64,000 nucleotides of DNA, taken from assembly GCF_000934545.1 (NCBI RefSeq), contig NZ_CP010554.1, positions 372,001 through 436,000 on the forward strand. The letters are read 5' to 3'. Made by a program: the position numbers and the translations under genes. The notes under the pieces were generated by a model. The model ran no database searches. It had not been told where the DNA came from and worked only from the letters and a program-made list of their open reading frames with translations. Numbering within the stretch: position 1 is the stretch's first letter; each line of letters begins with the position of its first letter. The stretch is from Rugosibacter aromaticivorans. GTDB taxonomy: Bacteria > Pseudomonadota > Gammaproteobacteria > Burkholderiales > Rhodocyclaceae. Shown in pieces: positions 15,967 to 26,183 of this stretch.

Positions 15967-17817
15967 ATGCGCCGATCTTCTATTTCACTGCCTGCCGCCT
16001 TGCCAGCCACGCGTCGCGACTGGCACACGATCAAAACCTTGCTGCCTTATTTGTGGGCATGGAAGGCGCGGGTGATTTTTGCGCTGGTCTGCCTGATTAC
16101 CGCAAAGCTCACCAACATTGCTGTACCGCTGGTGTTCAAAGACATCATCGATTCTTTTACCTTGCCGCGCGAGCAGGCTTACCTTTTGGTGCCGGTCGGC
16201 CTGCTCGCCGCCTACGGCGCGCTGCGGTTTTCTACCGCGCTGTTTTCCGAGCTGCGCGAAATTCTTTTCGCCCGCGTCACGCAACAGGCAGTGCGCACCA
16301 TTGCCTTGCAAGTCTTCGAGCATCTGCATGCGCTCTCGCTGCGCTTTCATCTGGAGCGGCAAACGGGAGGGCTCACGCGCGATGTCGAGCGTGGCACGCG
16401 CTCGATCAGTTCGCTCATCAGCTACACGCTGTATTCCATCCTGCCGACGTTCGTTGAAATTGCGCTGGTGCTGGGCATTTTGCTTTATCGCTACAGGTGG
16501 GATTTCGGCCTCATCACGTTCATCACCTTGCTTGCTTATGTCACCTTTACCGTAGTTGTCAGCAACTGGCGCACGCATCTGCGGCGCACGGTGAACGAGC
16601 TGGATTCCGCAGCCAATGTGCGTGCGGTGGATAGCTTGATTAATTTCGAGACGGTGAAGTATTTCAACAACGAAGCATGGGAGCGCACCCGCTACGACGA
16701 GCAGTTGAAAAAATGGGAGGCCGCGCAGATCAAGAGCCAGATTTCGCTCTCCTGGCTTAACCTCGGCCAGTCACTCATTATCGCCGCTGGCGTCAGCCTG
16801 ATGATGTGGCGCGCCGCAGACGGTGTGGCCGCGGGGCGCATGACGGTGGGCGACATCGTGCTGGTGAATGCCTTCCTGATTCAGCTCTACCTGCCGCTGA
16901 ATCACCTGGGCGTGCTCTATCGCGAGATTCGCCAGGCGCTCACCGACATCGAGCGCATGTTCGCTTTGCTCGACACCAACCGCGAAGTGCGCGACGCGCC
17001 CGACGCGCGGCCTTTGTTTGCGGATAGCAAGATGGCGCCTTGCGCGATTGAATTTGATCACGTTAATTTCAGTTACGACCCGGCGCGGCAGATTCTGTTT
17101 GATATGTCGTTAAAAGTCGGCGCTGGCAAGACGGTGGCTGTGGTGGGTCACAGCGGCTCGGGCAAGTCCACGCTGGCCCGTTTGCTATTCCGTTTTTATG
17201 ATGTTGATTCCGGCGGCATCACGATTAACGGCAACGATTTGCGCGCCTTGCAGCAGATCTCGTTACGCGCCGCCATCGGTATCGTGCCGCAAGATACGGT
17301 GCTGTTCAATGACACGATTTTTTACAACATCCAGTATGGCCGCCCGGATGCGCCGCGCGCCGAAGTGCTTGCCGCTGCACAAGCAGCGCACATTCACGAA
17401 TTTATCGAGCGCCTGCCTGAGGGCTACAACACGCGCGTGGGCGAGCGGGGCCTGAAACTTTCGGGTGGTGAAAAACAGCGCGTGGCGATTGCCCGCGCCC
17501 TGCTCAAAAATCCACCCATCCTGATTTTTGATGAAGCCACTTCTGCGTTGGATTCGAAAACAGAAAAAGCCATTCAGGCCGAACTCGATCTGGCCGCTCT
17601 TGGGCGCACCACGTTGATCATCGCGCATCGGCTGTCCACGGTGATGAATGCCGATGAAATTCTGGTGCTGGATGCCGGCCGTATTATTGAGCGCGGCACG
17701 CATCGCGCTCTGCTTGATCAAGGCGGGCTGTATGCGCAGATGTGGGCGTTGCAGCAGCAAGAAAAAAACGACACAGAAAATACGGCGATAACTGACACTC
17801 TTGCCCTCGCAGGGTGA
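15967..17817 (+). CDS. ABC exporter of the Atm1/ABCB7 (heavy-metal tolerance) type
   Basis: 616-residue half-transporter: a six-helix membrane domain (about residues 30-310) fused to an ATPase domain. Walker A is GHSGSGKST, Q-loop GIVPQDTVLFND, signature LSGGEKQR, Walker B ILIFDEATSALD, and H-loop IAHRLST. Membrane-domain landmarks of the Atm1 group are RGTRSISSLISYTLYSILPT, NFETVKYFNNEAWE and ITFITLLAYVTFTV. Atm1 relatives export glutathione-linked persulfides or metals. ATG 15967 (MRRSSIS) is taken over the in-frame 15934 start. The Walker region contains AAAGTCGGCGCTGGCAAGAC, which resembles the dispersed repeat but is ordinary family sequence (VGAGKTVAVVG). Confidence 0.9.
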   Translation: MRRSSISLPAALPATRRDWHTIKTLLPYLWAWKARVIFALVCLITAKLTNIAVPLVFKDIIDSFTLPREQAYLLVPVGLLAAYGALRFSTALFSELREILFARVTQQAVRTIALQVFEHLHALSLRFHLERQTGGLTRDVERGTRSISSLISYTLYSILPTFVEIALVLGILLYRYRWDFGLITFITLLAYVTFTVVVSNWRTHLRRTVNELDSAANVRAVDSLINFETVKYFNNEAWERTRYDEQLKKWEAAQIKSQISLSWLNLGQSLIIAAGVSLMMWRAADGVAAGRMTVGDIVLVNAFLIQLYLPLNHLGVLYREIRQALTDIERMFALLDTNREVRDAPDARPLFADSKMAPCAIEFDHVNFSYDPARQILFDMSLKVGAGKTVAVVGHSGSGKSTLARLLFRFYDVDSGGITINGNDLRALQQISLRAAIGIVPQDTVLFNDTIFYNIQYGRPDAPRAEVLAAAQAAHIHEFIERLPEGYNTRVGERGLKLSGGEKQRVAIARALLKNPPILIFDEATSALDSKTEKAIQAELDLAALGRTTLIIAHRLSTVMNADEILVLDAGRIIERGTHRALLDQGGLYAQMWALQQQEKNDTENTAITDTLALAG

Positions 17818-17832
17818 GCGTTCAGAAGCGAC

Positions 17833-18645
17833 ATGAGCATTTTCAAAATGTGCCTCCCATGTTTATTAAGGCGTGTTTCAAAATGCCTCGCATGGATGAG
17901 TGTTCTGTTGCTTTCCCTTTCCCTCCCGGCACATGCTGAAAAAATAACCATCGCTGCGGCAGCCGATCTCAAATTCGCCCTGGATGAAATGATCGCCGCA
18001 TTCCCGCTGAACCCCAGCACAGACGAGGTGGCGGTGACTTATGGCTCCTCCGGCAAATTCTTTACGCAGATTCAGCAGGGTGCGCCGTTTGACCTGTATT
18101 TTTCTGCGGACATTGCCTTGCCGCGCACGTTGGCAAAAAACGGGTTTGCGGCCTCTGATGTCACGCCTTATGCGGTGGGACGCCTGGTGTTATGGAGTGC
18201 ACATCGTGATGCCGCAAAGATGACGCTGGCCAGCTTGACGGACCCGCAAATCACGCGCATCGCCATCGCCAATCCGCAGCACGCGCCCTATGGTCAGCGG
18301 GCGGAAGAAGCGCTGCGTGCGGCGGATGTGTGGCCACAGATCGCCCCTAAGCTGGTGTATGGCGAGAACATCGCGCAGGCCGCGCAATTTGTGCAGACGG
18401 GCAATGCGCAGGTGGGCCTCATTGCCTTATCCCTGGCGTTAAGCCCGCCGCTGGCAAGCCAAGGCGGATATTGGCTGATACCGGACACCCTGCATCAACC
18501 GCTGGAACAAGGTTTCATCATTACCCGGCGTGCGGCGAACAGCGCCTTGGCTCATCGCTTTGCAGATTACCTGCGCACGCCTTCCGCGCGCGCCGTGCTG
18601 GCTCGTTATGGCTTCGCGTTGCCCGGTGAAGCGGTTGTGAAATAG
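17833..18645 (+). CDS. modA: Molybdate ABC transporter periplasmic binding protein
   Basis: 270-residue secreted binding protein capturing molybdate or tungstate. A signal peptide ends near LPAHAEK. The mature start TIAAAADLKFALDEM, the oxyanion-binding YGSSGKFFTQIQQGAPFDLYFSAD, and later NPQHAPYGQRAEEAL and YGENIAQAAQFVQTGNAQVGL are all ModA motifs. It starts 15 bases after the ABC exporter stop and is followed by modB after 67 bases. No ModE regulator gene or clear ModE site was found nearby. Confidence 0.94.
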   Translation: MSIFKMCLPCLLRRVSKCLAWMSVLLLSLSLPAHAEKITIAAAADLKFALDEMIAAFPLNPSTDEVAVTYGSSGKFFTQIQQGAPFDLYFSADIALPRTLAKNGFAASDVTPYAVGRLVLWSAHRDAAKMTLASLTDPQITRIAIANPQHAPYGQRAEEALRAADVWPQIAPKLVYGENIAQAAQFVQTGNAQVGLIALSLALSPPLASQGGYWLIPDTLHQPLEQGFIITRRAANSALAHRFADYLRTPSARAVLARYGFALPGEAVVK

Positions 18646-18712
18646 GCGCGGGGCGACATGTTTTATCCGCTAATTTTTTCTTATTGCGGCATGAGCCTGA
18701 TAGGCCACCTTC

Positions 18713-19399
18713 ATGTTTCTGACTCCCGGTGATCTAGAAGCGCTATGGCTGACGGCGCGGCTGGCGGGGTGTGTGACACTCATTTTATTGGTGCTTGGCA
18801 CACCCATCGCCTGGTGGCTGGCGCGCAGCGAAGCGTGGTGGAAAGGCCCTGTCACGGCGGTGGTGGCCTTGCCACTGGTGCTGCCACCTTCCGTGCTGGG
18901 GTTTTATTTACTCTTGGCCATGGGGCCGCAGGGTGTGGTGGGGCAACTCACGCAAGCGCTGGGCATCGCGTCTTTGCCCTTTACGTTTGGGGGCCTGGTC
19001 GTGGCCTCGGTGTGTTACTCCTTGCCCTTTATGGTGCAGCCTTTGCAAACCGCATTTGAATCGCTGGGCGAACGTCCGCTCGAGGTAGCGGCCACCTTGC
19101 GCGCTTCACCGCTCGATGCATTTTTTAGTGTCGCCATACCCTTGGCGCGTCCCGGGTTTATCACCGCGATGGTGCTTACCTTTGCGCATACGGTGGGCGA
19201 ATTTGGCGTAGTGCTCATGATCGGCGGCAACTTGCCGGGCATCACGCGCGTGGCCTCGGTGCAAATTTATGATCATGTGGAAGCGCTGGACTACCTGCAA
19301 GCGCATCGCCTGGCCGCCGTGATGCTGTTGTTTTCTTTTGTCGCTTTGCTAGTGCTTTACACCTGGCGCCGCCCGCAAAAAATGGGGGGCATGACATGA
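18713..19399 (+). CDS. modB: Molybdate ABC transporter permease
   Basis: 228-residue inner-membrane permease with about five to six helices. The EAA loop that contacts ModC is FESLGERPLEVAATLRASPLDAFFSVAIPLARPG. The ModB-specific end GEFGVVLMIGGNLPGITRVASVQIYDHVE is well preserved. Length matches E. coli ModB (229). Its stop overlaps the modC start in an ATGACATGA arrangement, showing coupled translation. Confidence 0.94.
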   Translation: MFLTPGDLEALWLTARLAGCVTLILLVLGTPIAWWLARSEAWWKGPVTAVVALPLVLPPSVLGFYLLLAMGPQGVVGQLTQALGIASLPFTFGGLVVASVCYSLPFMVQPLQTAFESLGERPLEVAATLRASPLDAFFSVAIPLARPGFITAMVLTFAHTVGEFGVVLMIGGNLPGITRVASVQIYDHVEALDYLQAHRLAAVMLLFSFVALLVLYTWRRPQKMGGMT

Positions 19400-20466
19400 G
19401 CGGCATCCAGGCAAAATTTCAACTCGGCTGGCCGGGCTTCTCGCTGGATGTTGCTCTTGATTTGCCCGCGCGCGGTATCACCGCTCTGTTTGGCCCCTCC
19501 GGTTCGGGCAAGACCACACTCTTGCGTTGCATTGCCGGCCTTGAAAAAACGGCGCAGGGGCGACTGTTGGTGAATGGCGAGATATGGCAAGACACTACCC
19601 GCCGCGTGCCTGTGCATCAGCGCCCGCTGGGTTATGTGTTTCAAGAAGCCAGCCTGTTTGCGCACCTTACCGTGCTGGGCAATCTGCGCTATGGCGTTAA
19701 ACGCATGGCCAATGAAAACAGTGCGGCGCTGGATCAAGCCATTGATCTGCTCGGCATCAACGCCTTGCTTCATCGCCTGCCTGACAAGCTCTCCGGGGGT
19801 GAGCGGCAACGCGTCGCCATTGCCCGTGCGCTGGCGTTGAGCCCACGCCTGCTGCTGATGGATGAGCCGCTGGCTTCGCTTGACCATCCACGCAAACAGG
19901 AAATCATGCCTTACCTGCAACAACTGCATCGCACGCTGGAGATTCCCGTACTGTATGTCAGCCATGCCGCTGATGAAGTGGCGCGGCTGGCCGATTATCT
20001 GGTGGTCATCGACAACGGCCGCGTGCGGGCACAAGGCCTCTTGGCAGAAACTCTCACCCGGCTGGATTTCCCCCTGCCGCTGGGGGACGATGCCGGCACG
20101 ATACTGGACGCCACCGTGGGCGACGTTGACGCGGCCTGGCATCTGGCGCGAGTCGATTTTCCCGGCGGCAGCCTATGGACACCCGACCCGGCCTTGCCCA
20201 TAGGCCGCCCCGTGCGCGTGCGTGTGCTGGCGCGCGATGTGAGCCTGGCCGCCATGCCACCCGAGCAAAGCAGCATTCAAAATGTATTGCGCGGGCAGGT
20301 GGACGCCATTGCCAATGATGCTCACCCCGGGCTATTGCTGGTGCGCATTCAGGTGGGCCCCAGCCAGTTGCTGGCGCGCGTAACCCGCCGCGCTGCTGCA
20401 GCGCTGCACATAGCTACCGGGCAAACCGTTTGGGTGCAGGTGAAGTCGGTTGCGCTGATGGTATAA
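19396..20466 (+). CDS. modC: Molybdate ABC transporter ATP-binding protein
   Basis: 356-residue ATPase of the molybdate importer. Walker A is FGPSGSGKTTLLRC, signature LSGGERQR, Walker B LLMDEPLASLD, and the H-loop is VSHAADEVARL. Q-loop GYVFQEASLFAHL. The C-terminal 120 residues form a TOBE/molybdopterin-binding regulatory domain (VRVRVLARDVSLA; LRGQVDAIAND; LLARVTRRAAAAL). Length agrees with E. coli ModC (352). Molybdenum supplied here would serve molybdoenzymes such as nitrate reductase or formate dehydrogenase, none of which is in the window. Confidence 0.94.
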   Translation: MSGIQAKFQLGWPGFSLDVALDLPARGITALFGPSGSGKTTLLRCIAGLEKTAQGRLLVNGEIWQDTTRRVPVHQRPLGYVFQEASLFAHLTVLGNLRYGVKRMANENSAALDQAIDLLGINALLHRLPDKLSGGERQRVAIARALALSPRLLLMDEPLASLDHPRKQEIMPYLQQLHRTLEIPVLYVSHAADEVARLADYLVVIDNGRVRAQGLLAETLTRLDFPLPLGDDAGTILDATVGDVDAAWHLARVDFPGGSLWTPDPALPIGRPVRVRVLARDVSLAAMPPEQSSIQNVLRGQVDAIANDAHPGLLLVRIQVGPSQLLARVTRRAAAALHIATGQTVWVQVKSVALMV

Positions 20467-20837
20467 CGCGAGTGTGTGGTGGCCTTGTGGAGTCCGTTCG
20501 ATTTTCGATGGTCTGGAGTTCGACCCTCCAATCTACTATCACACTGTCTGCGCTATTTCCGCCATCCATCTCTTGCCCGCCATGTCGTGTCGAACGGCCC
20601 TGTGTCGATATCGTTGTCTGGCAACTGAATACCTGACTGCGCAAAAGCCTCAACTTTAGGTGCCCTACCGAACTGTTCGACCTTGAAGCCTACGGTATGT
20701 TTAGAAGAATAGGATGGCAATTTGAAAGCCTGTGACATATCTTATCGAAAGGATTATCGAGATGAAGGCGATTTGTACTGCAGCGCGCCGCTGCCCGCCG
20801 GGTGAAGCGTCGCCTTTAATCATTCAAGGAGAATGAC
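20467..20837 (+). other. 371-base gap between modC and xfp; no gene supported
   Basis: Several small frames exist but none has a plausible ribosome site or recognisable protein. The segment must carry the promoter for the phosphoketolase operon. No strong sigma-70 pair, hairpin terminator or repeat copy was recognised. The last bases hold AAGGAG, the xfp ribosome site, 7 bases before the ATG. Confidence 0.5.
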
Positions 20838-23213
20838 ATGCCCTCAGCTGCTACGGTACTGGAGACCAAAGAGCTCAAGCGGATGGACGCCTATTGGCGC
20901 GCCGCCAATTACCTGTCAGTGGGGCAGATTTATCTGTTGGACAATCCGCTGCTGAAACAGCCGCTGCAGCTGGCGCACATCAAGCCGCGCCTGCTTGGCC
21001 ACTGGGGCACTACGCCGGGGCTGAACTTCATCTATGTGCACATGAATCGGGTAATCAAGCAGCAAGCGCTCAGCATGATCTTTATTGCCGGCCCCGGCCA
21101 CGGCGGCCCGGCAGTGGTGGCCAACACCTATCTCGAAGGCAGCTACAGCGAGCTGTATTCCGATATTTCGCAGGACGAGGAGGGGATGCGGCGTCTGTTC
21201 CGCCAGTTTTCCTTCCCGGGCGGCATTCCCAGCCATACCGCGCCGGAAACCCCCGGTTCTATCCACGAGGGCGGCGAGCTGGGTTATGCCTTGTTCCACG
21301 CGTATGGCGCGGTGTTTGACAATCCCGAACTGATCGCCTGCTGTGTGGTGGGCGATGGCGAAGCGGAGACCGGGCCGCTGGCCACATCCTGGCATTCCAA
21401 CAAGTTTTTGAATCCGCGCACGGACGGCGCGGTGTTGCCGATCCTGCACCTCAATGGCTACAAGATCGCCAGTCCGGCCATACTCGCCCGCATCGGCCAC
21501 ACCGAGTTGGAAAGCCTGTTGGTAGGCTATGGCTACAAACCCCATTTCGTAGAAGGCGACAAACCCGAAGCCATGCACCGGTTGATGGCCGCCACAGTCG
21601 ATATCGTGATTGCCGAAATACGCGAAATCCAGCGCAAGGCGCGGCATGGCGGTGATAGCCGCCGCCCGCTCTGGCCCATGATCGTGTTGCGCTCACCCAA
21701 GGGCTGGACCGGGCCGAAGGAAGTGGATGGCAAGAAAACCGAAGACTATTGGCGTTCGCACCAGGTGCCATTCAGCGACATGGATAAGCCGGAGCACTTA
21801 AGCCTGCTGGAAGAATGGATGCGCTCTTACCGGCCGGATGAGCTGTTCGATGCGAATGGCCGGCTTGATCCGGAACTGGCCGCGCTGGCTCCTACCTTTA
21901 ATCACCGCATGGGGGCCAATCTTCACGCCAACGGCGGGGTGTTGCTGCGCGATCTGCGCCTGCCGGATTTCCGCAATTACGCGGTGGCTGTTCCCGCGCC
22001 CGGCGCTACGCTGGCTGAGTCCACGCGGGCGATGGGCGTCTTCCTGCGCGATGTGATGCAGAAGAACCAGGATAATTTCCGCGTGTTTGGGCCGGACGAG
22101 ACCGCCTCCAATCGCCTTGGGGCGTTGTTTGAGGTGACCGATCGTACTTGGGTTGCCGAACGTTTCGATTACGACGACCATCTTGCCGTCGACGGACGGG
22201 TGATGGAAATCCTTTCCGAACATGCCTGCCAGGGCTGGCTCGAAGGCTATCTCCTGACCGGGCGGCATGGGCTTTTTTCCTGCTATGAGGCTTTCATTCA
22301 CATCGTCGATTCGATGTTCAACCAGCACGCCAAATGGCTCAAGGTATGCGGCGAGATTCCCTGGCGCCGCCCCATTGCCTCGCTCAACATCCTGCTCACC
22401 TCGCACGTCTGGCGCCAGGATAACAACGGCTTCTCGCATCAGGACCCCGGCTTCATTGATCACGTGGTGAACAAAAAGGCCGACATCATTCGCGTTTATC
22501 TGCCGCCGGACGCCAATACCTTGCTGGTGGTCACCGACCAGTGCCTGAAGAGCCGCAACCTGGTGAATATCATTGTTGCTGGCAAGCAGCCTGCGCATCA
22601 GTGGCTGAACATGGACGCTGCGATCAATCACGCCAGCGCCGGCATTGGCCTGTGGGAGTGGGCGTGCAACGATCAGTCCGGCGAACCGGATATCGTGCTG
22701 GCGGCAGCGGGCGATGTGCCCACGCTGGAAATGCTGGCCGCCATCGATATTTTGCATCAGCTCACGCCGGAGTTGAAAATCCGCTTCATCAACCTGGTTG
22801 ATCTAATGACCCTGCAGCCGCAGGAGGAGCATCCGCATGGCTTGTCCAGCGATGAATTCGACTCTCTGTTCACCACCGACAAGCCGATCATCTTTGCTTA
22901 CCACGGTTACCCCTGGCTGATTCATCGTCTCACCTACCGCCGCACCAATCACGGCAATCTGCACGTGCGCGGCTACAAGGAAGAAGGCACCACCACCACG
23001 CCGTTCGACATGGTGGTACTCAACACCCTTGACCGCTTCCATCTGGTGATGGATGTGGCGAACCGGGTGCCGAAGTTGCAGCCACAGGCAGCGCACATCA
23101 AACAGCGCATGCGCGACAAACTCAACCAGCACACGCAATACATCCATGAGCACGGCGAAGACATGCCGGAAATACGCAACTGGACATGGCCCTATCAGGA
23201 GGCAAACACATGA
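20838..23213 (+). CDS. xfp: Phosphoketolase (xylulose-5-phosphate/fructose-6-phosphate)
   Basis: 791-residue thiamine-diphosphate enzyme splitting xylulose 5-P (and often fructose 6-P) with phosphate to acetyl-P plus a shorter sugar phosphate. Landmarks: N-terminal [15 protein letters not shown] and [58 protein letters not shown], the TPP motif [19 protein letters not shown], and the C-terminal [12 protein letters not shown] and [10 protein letters not shown]. Full length for the family. Its stop overlaps the transaldolase ATG (ATGA). With tal and ackA it forms a compact shunt from sugar phosphates to acetate and ATP. Confidence 0.96.
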   Translation: MPSAATVLETKELKRMDAYWRAANYLSVGQIYLLDNPLLKQPLQLAHIKPRLLGHWGTTPGLNFIYVHMNRVIKQQALSMIFIAGPGHGGPAVVANTYLEGSYSELYSDISQDEEGMRRLFRQFSFPGGIPSHTAPETPGSIHEGGELGYALFHAYGAVFDNPELIACCVVGDGEAETGPLATSWHSNKFLNPRTDGAVLPILHLNGYKIASPAILARIGHTELESLLVGYGYKPHFVEGDKPEAMHRLMAATVDIVIAEIREIQRKARHGGDSRRPLWPMIVLRSPKGWTGPKEVDGKKTEDYWRSHQVPFSDMDKPEHLSLLEEWMRSYRPDELFDANGRLDPELAALAPTFNHRMGANLHANGGVLLRDLRLPDFRNYAVAVPAPGATLAESTRAMGVFLRDVMQKNQDNFRVFGPDETASNRLGALFEVTDRTWVAERFDYDDHLAVDGRVMEILSEHACQGWLEGYLLTGRHGLFSCYEAFIHIVDSMFNQHAKWLKVCGEIPWRRPIASLNILLTSHVWRQDNNGFSHQDPGFIDHVVNKKADIIRVYLPPDANTLLVVTDQCLKSRNLVNIIVAGKQPAHQWLNMDAAINHASAGIGLWEWACNDQSGEPDIVLAAAGDVPTLEMLAAIDILHQLTPELKIRFINLVDLMTLQPQEEHPHGLSSDEFDSLFTTDKPIIFAYHGYPWLIHRLTYRRTNHGNLHVRGYKEEGTTTTPFDMVVLNTLDRFHLVMDVANRVPKLQPQAAHIKQRMRDKLNQHTQYIHEHGEDMPEIRNWTWPYQEANT

Positions 23214-24313
23214 ACGTAAATCCCCTGCTTCAACTCAAGACCCTGGGCCAGCACGTCTGGCTCGATAATCTCTCGCGCACGCTACTTCAGGAAGGCAACT
23301 TGCAGCGCCTGATAACCGAGGACGGCATCGACGGCGTGACGTCCAATCCCGCCATCTTCCAGAAAGCCATTGCCGACAGCCTGTACTACCGTGAGGATCT
23401 GCAACGCTTGCGCGGCTCGAACCTCGATGCCGGGGCGCGGTATGAGTCGCTCGTTATTCCCGACATTCAGGCGGCCTGCGATACCCTTTTACCAGCTTAC
23501 GCATCCAGCCTTGGTGAGACCGGCTATGTCAGCCTGGAAGTCTCGCCCGCCTTGGCGCACGACATGGCGGGTACCGAAGCGGCCGCGTGGCGATTGCGGC
23601 AGGCGGTGGGGCGTGACAACCTGTTCATCAAAGTGCCCGCCACGCCCGCCGGGGTGCGTGCCTTCGAACAACTGACCGCCGCAGGCATGCGGGTTAACGT
23701 CACCCTGATTTTTTCGCTGGCGCAGTACGAGGCCGTGGCGCAGGCCTATCTGCGCGGGGCATTGCGCTGGCTGGCTGGCGGAGGAAATGCCAAACAATTG
23801 CGCTCGGTGGCCAGCGTATTCTTGAGTCGCGTCGATACCCTGGTGGACAAACGCCTAGATGCGATTGCTACAGCAGGCACAGCGGCTACAGAAAAAATTC
23901 AACAACTCAAAGGCAAGAGCGGCGTGGCACTCGCCAAACGCTGTTATTACCGGTATCTGGAGATTTTTCACGGCCCGGAATTCGCCATGCTCAGCCAGGC
24001 TGGCGTGCGACCACAGACGCCGCTTTGGGCCAGCACCGGCACCAAGAATCCGGCTTACAGCGATGTGCTCTACGTGGAACCGCTGATCGGCGCGGAAACT
24101 ATCAACACCCTGCCAGATGCAACCCTTGCCGCATTCCGCGAACATGGTCGTGCGGCAACCACGTTGACGATGGGTATGAGTGATGCGCAAGCCCACATCA
24201 AGGCGCTGGCGGCGCTGGGCATCGACCTCATGGACGTTGGCGAAACCTTGCAGACTGAAGGTGTGCGCATCTTCGTCGAAGCGTATGAAAAATTGCTGGC
24301 CGCCGTGCAATGA
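23210..24313 (+). CDS. tal: Transaldolase
   Basis: 367-residue transaldolase moving a dihydroxyacetone unit between sugar phosphates. It begins [16 protein letters not shown] and has [31 protein letters not shown], the Schiff-base Lys in [23 protein letters not shown] [15 protein letters not shown], and [14 protein letters not shown]. This is the longer class found fused or linked to pentose-phosphate enzymes. The start is the ATG inside the xfp stop overlap; a frame from 23186 is rejected. Supplies or drains pentose phosphates for the neighbouring phosphoketolase. Confidence 0.95.
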   Translation: MNVNPLLQLKTLGQHVWLDNLSRTLLQEGNLQRLITEDGIDGVTSNPAIFQKAIADSLYYREDLQRLRGSNLDAGARYESLVIPDIQAACDTLLPAYASSLGETGYVSLEVSPALAHDMAGTEAAAWRLRQAVGRDNLFIKVPATPAGVRAFEQLTAAGMRVNVTLIFSLAQYEAVAQAYLRGALRWLAGGGNAKQLRSVASVFLSRVDTLVDKRLDAIATAGTAATEKIQQLKGKSGVALAKRCYYRYLEIFHGPEFAMLSQAGVRPQTPLWASTGTKNPAYSDVLYVEPLIGAETINTLPDATLAAFREHGRAATTLTMGMSDAQAHIKALAALGIDLMDVGETLQTEGVRIFVEAYEKLLAAVQ

Positions 24314-24314
24314 C

Positions 24315-25403
24315 ATGCCTGCCGTCCTGACGCTTAACAGCGGTTCGTCCAGTCTCAAGGCAAGCCTGTTCCGCGCTGACGGCACGCGCCGTGACTGGTG
24401 CTACAGGCCTATCGGCCATGGCTTTGTGCATGACCACGCGGCAGCCTTTGACGCGCTGCTGAAGGATCTGGACGGGGAAGTGCCGCAGGCGATCGGCCAT
24501 CGCTTCGTACACGGTGGCGAAGTCACCGATGCGGCGCGCCTTCTGGATGCGGCGGAGCTCGAGCGGCTGCACAGTATTACCCCGCTTGCCCCGCTGCACA
24601 TGCCCGGCAATCTGCTCGGAGTGGAGCTATGCCGGGCGCGCTTTGACGTACCGCAAGTAGCTTGTTTCGACACCGCGTTTCACCACACCCTGCCGGAACT
24701 GGCGCGCCGCTTGCCGATTCCGCATGAGCTTGGCATGCGCCGTTATGGCTTTCATGGTCTCAACTATGCCTACATCGCATCCCGATTACCATCATTGCTG
24801 GGAGATGTTGCGCACGGTCGCGTCATCGTTGCGCACCTGGGCGCGGGTGCCAGCCTGTGTCTGATGGAAGGACTGAAGTCAGTGGATACCACCATGGGCT
24901 ACACGCCAGCCGGCGGCATTCCGATGGGCACGCGCAGCGGGGATATGGATCCGGGGGTAATGCTGGAGCTGGCCAAACATTACGATAGCCAGGCGTTAAG
25001 TGATCTGGTCTACCATCGTATGGGGCTGCTTGCACTGTCTGCCGGAGAGAGCAGCGAGATGCACCACTTGCTGGAGAGTCACAGTCCGACTGCCGGCTTT
25101 GCCGTGGACTATTTCTGCCGCCAGGTGCGCGCCGCCATTGGCGCTTTTGCCGCCAAAGCCGGCGGCGTTGATGCGCTGGTGTTCAGCGGCGGCATCGGCG
25201 AACACGCACCGCAGATACGCGAGCGCATTTGCCAATCCCTGGGCTTTCTCGGTTTGACCCTCGACGCCGAAGCCAACCAGGCCAACAGACCCTGGATCAG
25301 TGCTACCGGCTTCAAGCCTGTGCTGCGCATTGCTGCGGACGAAGAAGCCGTCATCCGTGATCTGGTTGCCGACACAGATGTTCGTAGTTACAGTACAAAG
25401 TAG
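24315..25403 (+). CDS. ackA: Acetate kinase
   Basis: 362-residue acetate kinase converting acetyl-P and ADP to acetate and ATP. Motifs: VLTLNSGSSSLKASLF at the N-terminus, AIGHRFVHGG, PLHMPGNL, CFDTAFHHTLP, RRYGFHGLNYAYI, HLGAGASLCLMEG, TTMGYTPAGGIPMGTRSGDMDPG and FSGGIGEHAPQIRERI. It is about 35-40 residues shorter than E. coli AckA (400), mostly by a compact N-terminal half. The start at 24315 directly follows the tal stop by one base; a longer frame from 24180 overlaps tal and is rejected. Last gene of the operon. Confidence 0.95.
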   Translation: MPAVLTLNSGSSSLKASLFRADGTRRDWCYRPIGHGFVHDHAAAFDALLKDLDGEVPQAIGHRFVHGGEVTDAARLLDAAELERLHSITPLAPLHMPGNLLGVELCRARFDVPQVACFDTAFHHTLPELARRLPIPHELGMRRYGFHGLNYAYIASRLPSLLGDVAHGRVIVAHLGAGASLCLMEGLKSVDTTMGYTPAGGIPMGTRSGDMDPGVMLELAKHYDSQALSDLVYHRMGLLALSAGESSEMHHLLESHSPTAGFAVDYFCRQVRAAIGAFAAKAGGVDALVFSGGIGEHAPQIRERICQSLGFLGLTLDAEANQANRPWISATGFKPVLRIAADEEAVIRDLVADTDVRSYSTK

Positions 25404-25450
25404 TGAGCTTGATTGACAAGGCGGCTTGTCTGTAAAATCAGCGCCCACAT

Positions 25451-25470
25451 CCACCGCTCGGTGGTTTTTA
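25451..25470 (+). terminator. Likely rho-independent terminator after ackA
   Basis: CCACC GCTC GGTGG followed by TTTTTATT, 48 bases after the ackA stop. A second small stem (GACAAG GCGG CTTGTC, 25415-25430) lies just before it. Fits the end of xfp-tal-ackA. Confidence 0.65.
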
Positions 25471-25496
25471 TTGATTTAGATTAAACGGGGGGCTAA

Positions 25497-26183
25497 ATGA
25501 ATTTGATCGGAATTGGCCTCTACACCTTTCAAGAAGCCGCGAAACTGACCAATGTGCCCGCGCAAGACCTGCGCCGGTGGTTGAAGGGGCAATCCTACAA
25601 GGCGCGTGGTTCCGCTGAGCGGGTGAACAGTGCCCCTCTTTGGCAGACTGAGCTGGCTGAATCAGAGATCGAGGGAATTAGCTTCCACGATTTGCTGGAG
25701 GTTCGTTTCGTTCAAGCATTCCGCAAGTCTGGTGTGAGCTTGCAAACAATTCGCCTTACAAGCCAGCATGCGCGTGAATTATTTAATCATCCCTACCCTT
25801 TCACTTGTCGGCGTTTTCAAACAGATGGGCGGAGTATTTTTGCCACTGCGCTGGAAGAGGCTGGCGAAACACAGTTACTCGATCTGGCTAAAAAGCAATT
25901 CGCATTTACCAAAATCATTGAGCCATCGCTATGTCGCGGTATTGAATTCGGGCGTGATGAACTGGCATCCTGCTGGTATCCGGTAGCACGCAGCAAGGCC
26001 ATTGTGCTTGATCCGACCATTGCCTTTGGCAAACCCATTGTTACGAATGGACGTGTCAGAACATCTATTCTTTACGACGCTTTCAAGGCTGAGGAAAGCA
26101 AGCAATATGTAGCCAAACTGTACGAGATCCCCGTCAGCGCGGTAGAGGCGGCGATCCGCTTTGAAGAGCGATTGGCTGCGTGA
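25497..26183 (+). CDS. DUF433 antitoxin with N-terminal HTH (VapB45-like)
   Basis: 228 residues. The N-terminal part (YTFQEAAKLTNVPAQDLRRWLKG) looks like a MerR-type helix-turn-helix, and the last third (VLDPTIAFGKPIVTNGRVRTSILYDAFKAE) is a DUF433 domain ending in EIPVSAVEAAIRFEERL. DUF433 proteins pair with DUF5615 PIN-like toxins. The stop overlaps the next start by GTGA, the usual antitoxin-toxin coupling. It should bind its own promoter and neutralise the toxin; this is family inference. Base composition is more A/T-rich than flanking genes, which suggests later arrival. Confidence 0.8.
   Translation: MNLIGIGLYTFQEAAKLTNVPAQDLRRWLKGQSYKARGSAERVNSAPLWQTELAESEIEGISFHDLLEVRFVQAFRKSGVSLQTIRLTSQHARELFNHPYPFTCRRFQTDGRSIFATALEEAGETQLLDLAKKQFAFTKIIEPSLCRGIEFGRDELASCWYPVARSKAIVLDPTIAFGKPIVTNGRVRTSILYDAFKAEESKQYVAKLYEIPVSAVEAAIRFEERLAA

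Noticed and set aside
17110..17135. Core-like AAAGTCGGCGCTGGCAAGAC in the Atm1-type ABC gene
   Set aside because: It encodes VGAGKTVAVVG right before Walker A, which is normal for this family, so the match is most simply coincidence.
20467..20837. Possible small genes or riboswitch upstream of xfp
   Set aside because: No start with ribosome site, no conserved motif and no convincing aptamer-like stem set could be seen.
21715..21735. GCCGAAGGAAGTGG in xfp resembling the murU unit
   Set aside because: It encodes GPKEVDGK, part of the conserved phosphoketolase sequence.
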